Shown here: positions 44,373-55,110 of the stretch, piece after piece
Layout of the letters: the number at the start of each line of letters is the position of its first letter
Position numbering within the stretch: the stretch's first letter is position 1
From: Rutpela maculata
Taxonomy: Eukaryota > Arthropoda > Insecta > Coleoptera > Cerambycidae
Length of the DNA stretch: 64,000 nt
Direction of reading: 5' to 3'
NCBI GenBank assembly: GCA_936432065.2
Contig: OW386290.2
Location: 49,742,843 to 49,806,842 of the forward strand
Translations under genes and position numbers: made by a program
Notes under the pieces: model-generated
Databases searched by the model: none
Seen by the model: the letters and a program-made list of their open reading frames with translations, nothing else
What the model was told of the DNA's origin: nothing

Positions 44373-44989
44373 GATATTAACCATACCGTAAAAATTTCAT
44401 TACTTAACTTCCATTTATTTTAGCTATTATTACTTTAACTTTTATATAACTTTTATTAGTGTGATAACAATTTATGAAAAACTCGTTCCATCGTCTCATT
44501 GGTAAATGACAAACCATACAGACATTGTATCAGAAAAATTGTACTTAGTAGTAAATAAAAGCCTAAAACAACATAAAAGTTATATGATATTTGTGGATAT
44601 AATTATTTAATTATCTCACCTTATTTTTCTATAAGGCTTTCTACTTTAATCCCCGTTATAGGTCTTAAAAAATTTCAGACACATTTACACCCGTGATGTT
44701 GGACGATTTTTTCCGCGTCTCGTCTGATATCACGTGAAACAGCTGTTTTAATAACTGCACATCGTATATCTGGCACGGAAAAATAGTTCCAACATTTTTC
44801 GAGAATATTAAGTTAAAGCAACGATCTATACATTGTTTAGATAATTCTACAATTATTTAAAGCTAAATAGATTTTAACTTAAGCCTGGTTTGGTCTTATT
44901 TAACAATTATTATAAAATAGCGTGCGCCATCCATTACCAAGGCGAAAGCGTACTTCAACACTTTAATTCTTATATACAAAAACTTTAAA

Positions 44990-45626
44990 ATATTAGTACG
45001 GGAGCTTGTTTAGAATAAAATATTTCTGATTAATAAACTTTCTAATAAATTTTTATTAGAAATGTAACGTGAGATGCTATTTGACATTTGGCACGTTACA
45101 CATTAATATTCATTTGTAATAAGAACAAGTCAAATGTTTAAAGCTAAAAAATGTTTGCCAGTAGTTTATTACTTGAAATTGTTAAAAAAAACTTATGCTG
45201 CCGACCATTCGACGGAATATGGCTTTGGCAGGAGAAAAAAGTCCTGTCAGGCGTTATCCTGCTGGTGCGCCTGGAGTCGACCTTGTGAAAACACAGCTTA
45301 AATATAACGCAAAAAATAAGAAATTAATGTTTTGTTTTTGTTTTTTTAACCGCTTCTCAAGTCACCGAAGTAACTCCTTGAAAATCCAGAATGATTTTGT
45401 GTTAGGTAAAGAGAAACGAGGCCCTACAGCTTATAGTGGAGTCCGAACCACTTCTTGGGGATAATTTTATAATTAAAATTATTTCGCGATGAGCAGGGAT
45501 TGAACCTGCTTCGCTAGGTACGCCAATATGCAAGCTAGAAGCGCTAAACCACTGAGCTACCGTCCCCCTAAAATACAAAAAATATTTTTCAAAAAATAGC
45601 GTCGCTGGCTCCCGTACTATAATATT
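44990..45626. mobile_element. Candidate element with AATATTAGTACGGGAGC inverted ends
   Basis: AATATTAGTACGGGAGC at the left is answered by GGCTCCCGTACTATAATATT at the right. A third, same-orientation copy of the end with longer identity to the right end (AGTACAGGAGCCAGCGAC) lies at 42938, so the true unit could be 42938-45626. It contains a tRNA-like head on the minus strand. Confidence 0.45.
45484..45568 (-). ncRNA. tRNA-like sequence, probably a SINE head
   Basis: The minus strand starts GGGGACGGTAGCTCAGTGG, with an A-box-like TAGCTCAGTGG, and has a perfect T arm, GCAGGTTCAATCCCTGC, containing the B box. The D stem has a mismatch, no normal anticodon stem can be drawn, and the 3' acceptor half (CATCGCG) does not pair with GGGGACG. 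It is therefore not a functional tRNA but a tRNA-derived SINE head or old pseudogene with a possible pol III promoter. Confidence 0.55.
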
Positions 45627-46012
45627 ATACAGAATTGTGCACTACATCTACTAGAGCTGGCGTCAATACACTCAAGTGGGGTATTCTGGAATGCCTGAAA
45701 GTGAGAGCGGAGATTTTTCTGCCCTCAAGCTCGATATAGAATTTAAAATGTATGTTTATCATAATGCAGCCTTTAAGAAGTGGAAATATCGAGATATCGT
45801 ATGAATTTTTATAGCTGTAACTTGAATATGAAATACATACATAATATGTAGACAATAAAAGGTTGATATAAAGTATGTAAGTTGATTAAATAAAATATGA
45901 AACTTTATTGCGATAAAACTGTCTAACAAGAAAAACATACAATAAATTGGAAGATATTTTACAGCCAGTGTGTCAGTTTGCAGCGAGAATATCATTCTAT
46001 GCTTCGCTTGTT

Positions 46013-46057
<45 letters not shown>

Positions 46058-46579
46058 AAGAAACTGGACAGCGATTTATCCTAGCACTTTTTACAAATAA
46101 CTTCATTAATTAAAAAAAGTTGCAAACAATATCTTTCTTTTTTTATTTATGAATTCAAAATTTTGTTCGTCATGTATCTTGCATATCTTACATATATTGC
46201 ATAAAATTAAAAAAATTGATACCGTACACCCAGAAAAGAAACAAATATGTAGCTAAGAACTTTTCATTGTTCCGTTTTGCCTGATTAATTAATAAATCAA
46301 GTTAAAGACATGGCATCAATGAAGTTGGTCCTGATATTATGGAAAATATTCTTCACATACTCTAAGTTATCCTCTTCTAAATCTGTTTCACTTGAATTTG
46401 GAAAAGGAAGTTCTCTCTGAACTAAATATGTTGTCCTTTTGCGAAAAATTTAATACAAATAAATCGGGATTTTGTAGCAAACATTCGTGTGAAAAGATCC
46501 GCAAACTAGTTGTCTTTGTGTTGTTTTTATTGAGCTTTTGGAACAATCGGCTACAGCATATTAATATTAAAAATACAGA
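45627..46579. other. No recognisable gene; (AG)n microsatellite
   Basis: AT-rich. An (AG)n run of about 40 bp lies at 46014-46065. Minus-strand frames of 76-78 codons show no domain. Confidence 0.5.
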
Positions 46580-46910
46580 CTTATCGCCACTGCTAAGTGG
46601 GACCTTAGAATCATCTACCCCAATTGACCCTTCAACTCTTCAACGGAATAAGATCAGATTATAATCTAGTTCCAGATCTCGTTAAAATACATACGTCTGC
46701 CAAATTTTAAGTCAATATTTTAAACCGGTCCAGAGTAATCGTGAGCACCAAAAAGTTAAAAGTCCAACAGACAGACCGACGCGACAGACAGATTTTTTTT
46801 TGGTCAAATTTAAAATCTTGACGTTTCATGACATTTTAGGCCTATTTGAACAATGAAAATTTTCAAAAAATTTTTTGCGTCAGTATGCTTCCACTGGATG
46901 TGAAAGTAAT
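46580..46910 (-). repeat. Dispersed repeat F, truncated minus-strand copy
   Basis: The reverse complement begins with TTTCACATCCAGTGGAAG at the high-coordinate end. It runs through TAGGCCTAAAATGTCATGAA, a CTGTCTGTC microsatellite, GATTACTCTGGACCGGTTTA and AGATCTGGAACTAGATTATA to a GGGTCAATTGGGGTAGATG end. It is the left half of F only. Confidence 0.75.
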
Positions 46911-46995
46911 ATGCAGACAATGGCATGACTAAGATATAAAAAATCATTATGTGCCGTAGACTACACGACAGAAGTAAAGCTTCTACTTCAAGCAT

Positions 46996-47346
46996 TTTCT
47001 TCGAGGAAACCTACTACGCATCCATACTACTCGAGGTAACCCAGTGTGCATCCAATTTACTCGGGGAAAGCCACTTGGCATTCATACTACTTGAAGTAAC
47101 CCGTTGCGCATCCATTTTACTCGAGCAAACCCAGTGCGCATCCATACTACTTGAGGTAACCTACTGCGCATCTATAGTACTCGAGAAAAGCCACTGCGCA
47201 TCCAAAATACTCGAAGAAACCCACTGCGCATTCATACTACTTAAGGTAACCTACTGCTCATCCATAGTACTTGAGAAAAGCCACTGCGCATCTAAAATAG
47301 TCGAAGAAACCCACTGGGCATCCATACTACTCGAGCTAACCCACTT
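46996..47346 (-). repeat. 30-bp minisatellite, about eleven units, reverse orientation
   Basis: Same unit as 24391-24680 read on the other strand; on the plus strand it appears as ACTACTCGAGGTAACCCAC followed by TGCGCATCCAT. Units are more diverged here. The 134-codon plus-strand frame is the minisatellite read as repeated TQCASILLEV-type decapeptides and is not a gene. Confidence 0.9.
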
Positions 47347-47599
47347 ATTATAGAATCGAGAAAATAATAGAAGATCTATAAACACCGTACAGGTTGCACG
47401 GTTTCTAATTTGAAATCGTAGAAGCTAGACACACATGCGTGACGCGCCTCTGACGCTATTTCCTCATCTTTCCTAAAAACATTGGTGCAAATCTAAAATA
47501 ATCTTGAAAACCATCATGCTGATGTTCGTTTGTTCATGTTACAATGCAACCTGTTTGTAGGGTGTTTATAAATCTTAAAATTCAACACCTAGGTTTTAT

Positions 47600-47758
47600 A
47601 TCCAAGTCTCTCACAACGAAAAAAAATTTTGATACTATATTTGCACTTCACTATGTGGAAATTACTGTTTATGGAACTTTAATAACATAGTATCTGAAAT
47701 CGTCTACCCCAAAAAAACCTAAAAAACGATATGCCACATCGATAGTGGGGGTGATGGT
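47600..47758 (-). repeat. Dispersed repeat F, right-end fragment
   Basis: Matches the reverse complement of 29820-29965: TATCCAAGTCTCTCACAACG, TGTTTATGGAACTTTAATAA, CGTCTACCCC and CGATATGCCACATCG. It stops where the RTE-like LINE starts at 47759. Confidence 0.7.
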
Positions 47759-48960
47759 AGAAAACACACACATACGCCGATGATCTTCTAATCGCCGCAG
47801 GACACATCTGGACTGAAAACAAACTTCAAGAAAAGCCTAATAATGGAACGAGACCCGTCAACAAAAGTTGGACCAGCGGAGAGGAACACAAAATAGATAA
47901 TACTCCCTAAGAACAACGAACAAATTGAAATACCTAGGAACAGACATGACGAACCAAAGCAGAGAATCAAACGGCATACAGAGTACAAGGGCAATCATTC
48001 CGTTCACTGAGAAAAATAAACTATCATGGGACCTTACCAAATGTATGTACATAGCCGCCAAACGGCCAACGATGACATATGGAGTCAAAAGCCAACAGAA
48101 GAAGTTTTTGAGAAGAGCAGAAAGAGACATCGTCTAACTACTCGCAAAAAAACAATAAGACGAAAACAGCGACAAAAACATCAACACTATTAGGAGGAAA
48201 GACAATTTAAAAAAAGGATATAAATGTACGCAAGGAAGTACTGGGGACATACCCAAGGAAGGGACCCAACACATCTACTGAAGAAAGCGCTAGCACCAAA
48301 CATCAGTAAACAAAAGATAGGGAGACCATGCTACAGCGAAGAAAAACTGAGAGGATTAGGATAAAAAAATGAACACCACAAAGAAATCGCAATAATATAC
48401 TCTACCACACATGGGCGCAGCCAGGGGGGGGGCATGGGGCCAGCCTCCCCCCAAGCCGTCTTCCATGAGCCAAAAATTAAAGAAGCATAATCTCTATCAG
48501 TACAAAGAGAGGAATCTACTACTCATCCTCTGGGGAGGCCGGTTCTATTGCCCCCCCCCCAAGATGAATTTTCTGGCTGCGCCACTGCTACCACAATCGG
48601 AAACCAAGGAATCAGAAGATTCGAAGAAGCAGAAACACAAAAAGAGGAGCATAAACACTCCATATTACGATGCTACGCGCGACAACATATTTCACAAGAA
48701 GACTCAGAAGAGGCAGAAGTCCAGAACCAAAAACACAAAAAAGGGAGCTTCAACGCTCCCTCGCGACACAATGCAGTAACGCGTCTCACAAATACCTGCA
48801 CCTCCCATTCTACATTCCTTTACCATGCGCCATGTGGCTCTCACTGCTGGCAACAAGCACGACCTTAGTCCAACCCAGCGTGAACGCAGCAGGCCCAGCT
48901 GTATATCCCTGAGAGTGGCAGCAATGCCTACAGCACGCTCGTAAATCAATCAAATCAATC
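47759..48960 (+). pseudogene. RTE-like LINE, 3' part, with (ATCA)n tail and hAT MITE
   Basis: Starts with TYADDLLIAA (47770-47800), the Y-A-D-D catalytic motif. In shifting frames follow KYLGTDMTNQ, LTKCMYIAAKRPTMTYGVKS and FLRRAERDIV, then a C-terminal part with YARKYWGHTQGRDPTHLLKK and KIGRPCYSEEKLRG. This order fits the RT palm to C-terminus of an RTE-like LINE. A hAT MITE sits at 48410-48587. The copy ends in AAATCAATCAAATCAATCAA (about 48937-48958). Many frameshifts and stops; 5' truncated. Other pieces of the same family are at 33555-33614 and 35038-35160. Frames at 48411-48949 are artefacts of the MITE and 3' region. Confidence 0.75.
48410..48587. mobile_element. hAT-type MITE with exact 8-bp target duplication
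   Basis: The ends CATGGGCGCAGCCAGGGGG and TTCTGGCTGCGCCACTG are inverted. CTACCACA flanks both sides (48402-48409 and 48588-48595). The CANTGGCGCAGCCAGG terminus is a widespread hAT MITE end. It lies within the LINE 3' region. Confidence 0.9.
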
Positions 48961-49176
48961 AATTATTACCAAAAATACATTATAGCTGGCAATTATGAAT
49001 ATTTCACCATTTTGAAACCATTTTCTGAATGTTTCAGTAGGTCTTTGCAATATAATATTGTCTGTATATGGGAGCCGTCTCTGGCGCCGAGATAAAATTC
49101 CCAAGACTTGCTAATGACATTTTTATTTATTATGAAAATATAAATTTGGTGATGGTCAGAGCTGTAAAGGAGGAGG

Positions 49177-49570
49177 GTCTCTAAGGCCGGTTTTCGGCCT
49201 AATTAATTTTTGAATAAAAAACACTGATTTTCGATTCCACCACAAACGAAACTTTCCCGCACTCACCTTCCCTATTTATACCCCCCCTAAACAATTAAAT
49301 AATCAGCATTCAGTTGATTTTTTTTGCAAGTTATTGAAACATTTTAACATGACTTTGCTGAATAAGAATATTTTTGATTTTGTACGTGTTTTCTGGTTGT
49401 TTCGGAAGTGGTGGGAGAGAGGGGAGGGGGTGACAGGAGGTAAAAAGGGAGGGTGGGGGAAAGTTTCGTTTGGGGTGGAATCGATTCAATATTGTTAGTA
49501 GATACTAAAAAAATGTTTTTCGAGTTTTTTCTTCAAGAAATAAATTAGGCCGAAAACCGGCCTTAGAGAC
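49177..49570. mobile_element. MITE with GTCTCTAAGGCCGG inverted ends
   Basis: GTCTCTAAGGCCGGTTTTCG and GCCTAATT at the left are answered by AATTAGGCCGAAAACCGG and CCTTAGAGAC at the right. An inner imperfect pair (GATTCCACCACAAACGAAAC and GTTTCGTTTGGGGTGGAATC) extends the arms to about 75 bp. The centre contains G-rich tracts (49410-49460). No clear target duplication. Confidence 0.8.
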
Positions 49571-49669
49571 AGAAAAAATTAAAAAAATTAAATGAACTTA
49601 AAAAATCTATATTTATGAATTTGGTTAAAAATGCCTTCAATACATTGATTAGATTGAAGAAACGTAGAC

Positions 49670-49795
49670 ATACATCCATTACCGACATTGTCAGTGCCGG
49701 GGCTGAGGATGGAATCCAGTAGACGATAGACAGTGCGACCAGTATATTCGCCATGCAATACGTCTGAGCTAACTGAGCTACGGTACTGGTTTAAA
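49670..49795 (-). ncRNA. tRNA-like SINE fragment
   Basis: The minus strand has CAGTACCGTAGCTCAGTTAG (A-box-like) followed by TTGCATGGCGAATATACTGG and a weak B box, GGATTCCATCC. It shares TAGCTCAGT and TTGCAT(A)TGGCG with the sequence at 45484-45568, suggesting the same SINE family. No cloverleaf can be drawn. Confidence 0.4.
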
Positions 49796-49799
49796 AAAC

Positions 49800-50835
49800 A
49801 CAATTTGATTCTTCATTAATTCCCAATAAATTAAAAAAAACTGTTTTTTAAATTTTCACATGCAGTTTTGCTCTATCAATAACCAATAATCTCTACTATC
49901 ATCCGGTATCTGCCAACAATACCGCCATAATTTGGGCCATAAATTTCCCTGTTTCATATTAACTACGCACTTGAATATATTCAACGATCAGCATCAATTA
50001 AAAAATCGTAATGCTCATATCTCATCATAACCATTTCACAACAATACGTTCGCAGTCGATTTATTCTAGACGAGTTCGTTGACGCCGGGGGTTATATTCG
50101 GTGTTATTTTGTTTCGATAAAATCGCGAAACGCTAAAACGCATCCATTCCAGAAATGTGAAATTAATTTGTCGGTGAGGCGTTGCGTTGTAATGATTGCA
50201 ATTGCCAATAATTCCATGTACAGAATCACGCAGATGTCGCCCCAATGTTACCCCATATCACAGATTTAATAACGTGCAGCGTTTCCCTAACCATATGACT
50301 AATCTGGCAATATATCCTTAATAAATCATGGTGTCACTCCAAAAATCCAATTACGTCGTACACGAATTTAAGTGCGCTTAAATAAAATTAATAATTCGGT
50401 TGTTACAAGACATCAATATAACTAATAGTATCTCTAAAAAGTAAGAAATAAAATTTCACTCAGTTTTACAAATACCTGTCTACCTAACAGTGGAAAGTAG
50501 CAAGGAACTGTAGCTTATTACCAAATATCAATTTGAAGTCGGTGTAAAAAAAATTACTAATTTCAAAAATACATTTAAAAAAACATTTTTTCAACCTTTT
50601 TAGTAGATTCACATATTTCAAGGTCCCTGCCTGGAGGATGAACAAATAATGCATCATAACCTCACTTTAGTTCCTTATAATAATACACTTTTAGTCCACA
50701 GTACATATCAAATAGTCGTTTACCTTCGGTTTCCACCATTGTACCAGGTTTCACGTAAATCTACAAAAAATTTCCTGGCATTATCGCATTTCAATTAAAT
50801 ACCATCAAGCAATGTAACGTTTTCTTGAAATCTGT
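49800..50835. other. No recognisable gene
   Basis: AT-rich. The stretch nearest 50835 would be the internal region of the minus-strand LTR element just downstream of its primer-binding site, but no gag frame can be followed. Confidence 0.4.
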
Positions 50836-50853
50836 TCGGGCGCCAAATTATGT
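50836..50853 (-). promoter_or_regulatory. Primer-binding site of an LTR retrotransposon (tRNA-Lys type)
   Basis: TGTTCGGGCGCCA on the plus strand is TGGCGCCCGAACA on the minus strand, the classic lysine-tRNA primer-binding site. It lies five bases beyond the end of the LTR at 50859. Confidence 0.75.
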
Positions 50854-50858
50854 AATGG

Positions 50859-51568
50859 TTTGTTGTCGGGTAGCTGGTTTGGAGATTAATCAGAGTCCAG
50901 ATTAGTTAATAAGACAGCCCAATAAATATATAAACAATTTATTTTATTCTTCAAACAGGTAATACGTGGCAGTGTTACATAACATTCAGGTACAGGTTCT
51001 ATAGGTCCGTATCTTTTACGGTTCTTAGGATAATATTTTCTATTATCAGAGAGAGGGAGAGAGAGAGAGAGAGCGTAACGATGCGATGCGAAGTTAGTTG
51101 CTGCTACTGGAGTGGCATCGGGCGTCAGGCGAATATCGTCGACTCAAGAAGTTTCCCAGATCAACACGCTGTAGGAGGTCTCCAGGTCAGGCTCATCCGC
51201 TCTGGTTCTGGCGGCGAAACGGCGTCGGGGAATGACTAACGACTCGGGGGGTCTCAGCTCAACACGCTGAAGGATTCCCAGGGTCAGATTGCATTCGTTC
51301 CGTCGTGTTTGCGTCGGGAGATGCACAAAGCTGTAATATGTCCAGCTCACCACGCTGTAGACAGATTGACAGAATTGCTCACACTCTGAATTAGTTGATT
51401 TGTGGCCGGGATTTTATATCCGGGAATCCTCGCTTGCTGGTGACGTAAAACTGCGTATAGTTTAGTGTCGTGTGCAAATCCGTGCCTCTAGATGGGAGAT
51501 GGGTAGATTCGCGGGCCGTGTGCACATTGGCGTCGTGTGTAAATCCTTAAACTTTAGTAATGGAACAT
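50859..51568 (-). mobile_element. 5' LTR of a gypsy-class element, minus strand
   Basis: On the minus strand the proposed LTR begins TGTTCCATTACTAAAG and ends CCATTACA, followed by the primer-binding site. It carries a TATA-like GGATATAAAATCC (about 51407-51420), a GC-rich transcribed part, AATAAAATAAATTG near 50940 and a (GA)n run (51047-51075). No matching second LTR or pol frame was found, so it is truncated. The 5' boundary is a best guess from TG...CA ends. Confidence 0.6.
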
Positions 51569-52769
51569 GAATTTATGAATGCTTCATTACAGCAATGAAA
51601 TCGTCACCATTAATAGCATTGAAAACGAAAGAGCATGCTGTATAATTTGTTTGTAAAAGCAAATTGTTCAACGGGCGTGTTTCTCAACAATAGTTTTAGT
51701 TCATACTGTTGTCGTAGAAAACATTCTTCGGCTGATTCGCCTCCATGCAAGGCTTTCTTTCGTTGCGAAATGGTATATGACATAATAATAAGTTATAATA
51801 ATTCCCGGCTGTTTGTGAAAAATTATTATTATTATAAATCCAGAACTAAATTTTTAATCGGTATTACCGGCGACTTGATAAATTTAGTGACGTACCACCG
51901 CCGGACCATAGCATACAGTTTGCAGCAGGTTTGACAGAAATCGCTTAAGCTACGCCAGAGTAATCATTGAACAAATATAAAAAAAAATACGTACGGGTCG
52001 AATTGATAACCTCCTTCTTTGTTAAATTTTATGAAGTCGGTTAAAAATAGAAACTCAACTAATCGCTTTTTCTCATTCATTTTGTGTACAAAAATCAAGA
52101 TAAAAACGCGAAATGTCAGATTTTAATAATTTCAATAACTTTTTAGTTTGACACATGGCTACTAGAAAAAAGTAACATACGTTTTTCTCGATTTTTTTCA
52201 CTGATTGATAGCCGTTTTTCTCACTTTAAAAAAATCCTATTGGTCGATTTTTTTGAAAATGTACGTTTTGATTGGTTAATAAAGTAAGAATATATTAATC
52301 GCGATTAGAATACTTCACTAAACGAAGGAAGTAAACATCCTTATAAAAATGTATTTACTCTATTATCTCTGCTCTAGGATCGTTTCATTATTTATTATTT
52401 TTTCTGTTAGATGACCATTCTATACATTTTTCAATATAAATCTAACAGGTTCCGTACTTGAGAGTTAGGTTAACGATATGCCAGTTATTGTCCTCCGTCA
52501 AATTTTATTTTTCTCCAAGTCAAATAATTTGGTAGTTATAGTGCCAACACATACACAGACAGATGGACGAATTTGAAAGACCTTAACTTTCGTAATTTAC
52601 ATAGTCGTAATTTACATAGTCGTAATTTACATAAATTAGAAGATTTCGTAGAGTGATTTTTTTCACGATTACACTTCCCGTCAGTAACCACAGAAAAAGT
52701 AAAACTAAAAAAGTACTTCCCCTCATGAAAACGAGGAAAGTAAAAAGGAAAAATTAAAATAATATATAG
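51569..52769. other. No recognisable gene
   Basis: AT-rich. The 99-codon plus-strand frame at 51635-51934 shows no domain. A short triple repeat GTAATTTACATA lies at about 52592-52632. Confidence 0.45.
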
Positions 52770-53051
52770 TAACTCAAAAAAAATTTGAAACTTTATTGTT
52801 CAAATAGGCTTAGAATGTCATGAAAGGTCGTGACTTTAAGATTGAGCAAAAAAAAATTCTGTTTGTCTGTCGGTCTGTCTGTGTGTCTGACTGTAACTTT
52901 TTTTTGTGCGCACGATTACTCTGGAACCGTTTAAGATATTGACTTGTTTGATACACGTATATATTTTAACGAAATCTGGAACTAGATTATACTTTGATCT
53001 TATTCCGTTGAAGGGCTTGGAGGTAAATTTGGGTAAATGGGGGTAAATAGG
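52770..53051 (+). repeat. Dispersed repeat F, left part of a split copy
   Basis: Matches 29290-29600: TAGTAACTC, TAGGCTTAGAATGTCATGAA, CTGTCGGTCTGTCTG, TGTGCGCACGATTACTCTGG and GGGTAAATGGGGGTAAATAG. The right part is at 57111-57297, beyond the mariner-like element. Confidence 0.8.
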
Positions 53052-53270
53052 TAGCCTGTAACTCCTTTTTCTACTGACCGATTTGAGTTTTTTTTTTAAA
53101 TAGCTACATAAACTCTATTCTTGAATAACACAAATGATTTCTGCAACGCAAAACGTGACCTACTGCGAGACATTTTCAAGGTCAAAAAACAGTCATTCAT
53201 ATTAGCGATTTTTTTTTCAAACAACTGATTGCATATTCTACTTCTAAACTTTGTTCTTCAAAGTTCCATA
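53052..53270 (+). repeat. Left terminal inverted repeat of a mariner-like element
   Basis: GCCTGTAACTCCTTTTTCTA, ACTGACCGATTTGA, GACATTTTCAAGGTCAAAAA and AAACTTTGTTCTTCAAAGTT are the reverse complement of 56847-57083. The outermost 27 bp, including ACAGGGTGTCCC, are present only at the right end, so the left end is truncated. Confidence 0.8.
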
Positions 53271-53574
53271 TAAATCGATTGTTGCTTTCGGATTTTATTA
53301 ATTTTTTTTACGACTAAAAATTATTAATTAAATAATACCTAATTAATTTCTAATACCATTTTATTGTTTTCCATAATGAATATAAACAAAAAATAACTGA
53401 TATTACATCAAAAACACATGAATATGAATATAAAAGCTAACACAACAAATTATACATTTTAAATCGAACAACAAAATAAAAAAATGAACAGGAGTAATAT
53501 TTCAGTTTTACATAGGAATATAACACAATTTATCTAACTTAAATTACTTATATTAAATATTTAAATAATCTAAA

Positions 53575-55000
53575 TTGTAGCTCCTTCTATCAAGTCCCCA
53601 TTGGCAAAAATGCATGTATGCAATGTGATAACAAGTTTTCGCAGTTGCTGTCGAGTAATAGCACGACAAGCAGCGGTAATTCCGTCTATTAATTCGTCTA
53701 CGGTAGCTAGATGGTCCTTGTATACTTTTTCTTTTAACGTACCATAAAAAATAATCTAAAAGGGTCAAATCTGGAAATCGAGGTGGCCACCCAATGACAG
53801 GGCTGTTACACACAACGAAAGAATAATGGATGGAGGCTCCATCCAACAGGAAATTTAAATTATTCCTTTGCTGAATGGGCATATTATGTAATGCTTCCCA
53901 CAAATCATTTTCGAGGAATTGTAAAAATTAATTTCCATTTAAATTTTATCGAAAAGTATATGGTCCAACAAATGTTTGGTTTAGAATCCCACACCAAACA
54001 TTAATTTTGTGTGAGTACTGTCTTCTACAGTTGATAAGTTCAATGTGGATTTTCATTATCCTCAGCCCAAAATCGAGAATTATTTGCGCAAACTGTCCCA
54101 TTTTTATTAAATGTAGGCTTCATCAGTAAACGAAATATTATTTATAAAATTTCGATCGTACCATAAAAAAATAATCTAAAGGAGATCGAGGTGGCCACCC
54201 GATGACAGGGCTATTACACACAACGAAAGAATAATGAATGGAGGCTCCATCTAACTGGAAATATAAATTATTCCTTTGCTGATTGGGCATATTATGTAAT
54301 GCTTCCCACAAATCATTTTCGAGGAATTGTAAAAATGAATTTTCATTTAAATTTTGTCGAAAAGCATATGGTCCAACAAATGTTTGGTTTAGAATCCCAC
54401 ACCAAACATTAATTTGTGTGAGTACTGTTTTCTATAGTTGATAGTCCAATGTGGATTTTCATTATCCTCAGCCCAAAATCGAGAATTATTTGCACAAACT
54501 ATCCCATTTGTATTAAATGTAGACTTCATCAGTAAACAAAATATTATTTATAAAATTTCGATCATTTAGGAAGTTTCCTTGAAGCTACGAACAATACTCC
54601 ATACGTCTTTGGAGATCTTCTTCTAACGTATGTAGAAGTTTGGGTTTGAAAGGGACCATTTTATGCTTTTTGAGACATCTGCAAATTTTATTTTTATCAA
54701 TATTCAAATATGTACTTGCTCTTCTGATACTTGTTTGCGGATTTTCACGGAAATATAATAAAATTATTTCATACCCATTATTTCTTATCTTGTCTCCGTT
54801 TTCTTTCCGTCTTGCAAATGACCCCGTTTCTTCAGTCTTTTAATTCTACACGTTGTTGAGTGGCTTATATTATGTCCAGGATTGAAAATATTAAATTCTT
54901 GTGCAACTTGCCGTGTTGTACTGTACGTTCATCATTTCCCATAAGTTTAATTACTGAGACCTTTTCTGCTACAGTCAAATGGTTGTACTAAATAAAATAC
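53575..55000 (-). pseudogene. Mariner-like transposase with an internal 419-bp tandem duplication
   Basis: The minus strand begins near 54995 with LTVAEKVSVIKLMGNDER and a VAQEFNIFNPGH-type helix-turn-helix. Further blocks include a GASIHYSF region and SPVIGWPPRFPDLTLLDYFL (third catalytic Asp in P-D-L), then a C-terminus with CHIAYMHFCQWG. This is the IS630/Tc1/mariner layout common in insects. 53739-54157 and 54158-54566 are tandem copies (about 419 and 408 bp, about 93% alike by eye), so the catalytic region is duplicated. Frames shift between blocks; it cannot be active. Confidence 0.85.
53739..54566 (-). repeat. Two tandem copies within the transposase gene
   Basis: Both copies start GTACCATAAAAAATAATCTA and contain GAGGTGGCCACCC(AG)ATGACAGG, GAATGGGCATATTATGTAAT-like blocks and an AAAATTTCGATC end. 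The second copy lacks about 11 bp after its start. The duplication arose after insertion or in a parent copy; a search for the same junction elsewhere would decide. Confidence 0.85.
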
Positions 55001-55110
55001 ATAAGTGTAAAATGTTTGACATTAGTCTAATAATTTAGTGCTTCAATTGTTTTCAAAGCTTAGTAAACATTTTGAACAGTTTTATAACTTATTGAAATAT
55101 TGGTGGCAAA

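Noticed and set aside
45484..45568. Functional tRNA gene
   Set aside because: The T arm is perfect, but the acceptor ends do not pair and no anticodon arm can be drawn.
46949..47353. 134-codon plus-strand frame
   Set aside because: The second array of the same minisatellite read as a repeated decapeptide.
48411..48949. Four overlapping frames of 80-122 codons on both strands
   Set aside because: They span a hAT MITE and the 3' region of a LINE; no conserved domain and frames cross element boundaries.
51635..51934. 99-codon plus-strand frame as a host exon
   Set aside because: No domain recognised and the composition is like the surrounding AT-rich DNA.
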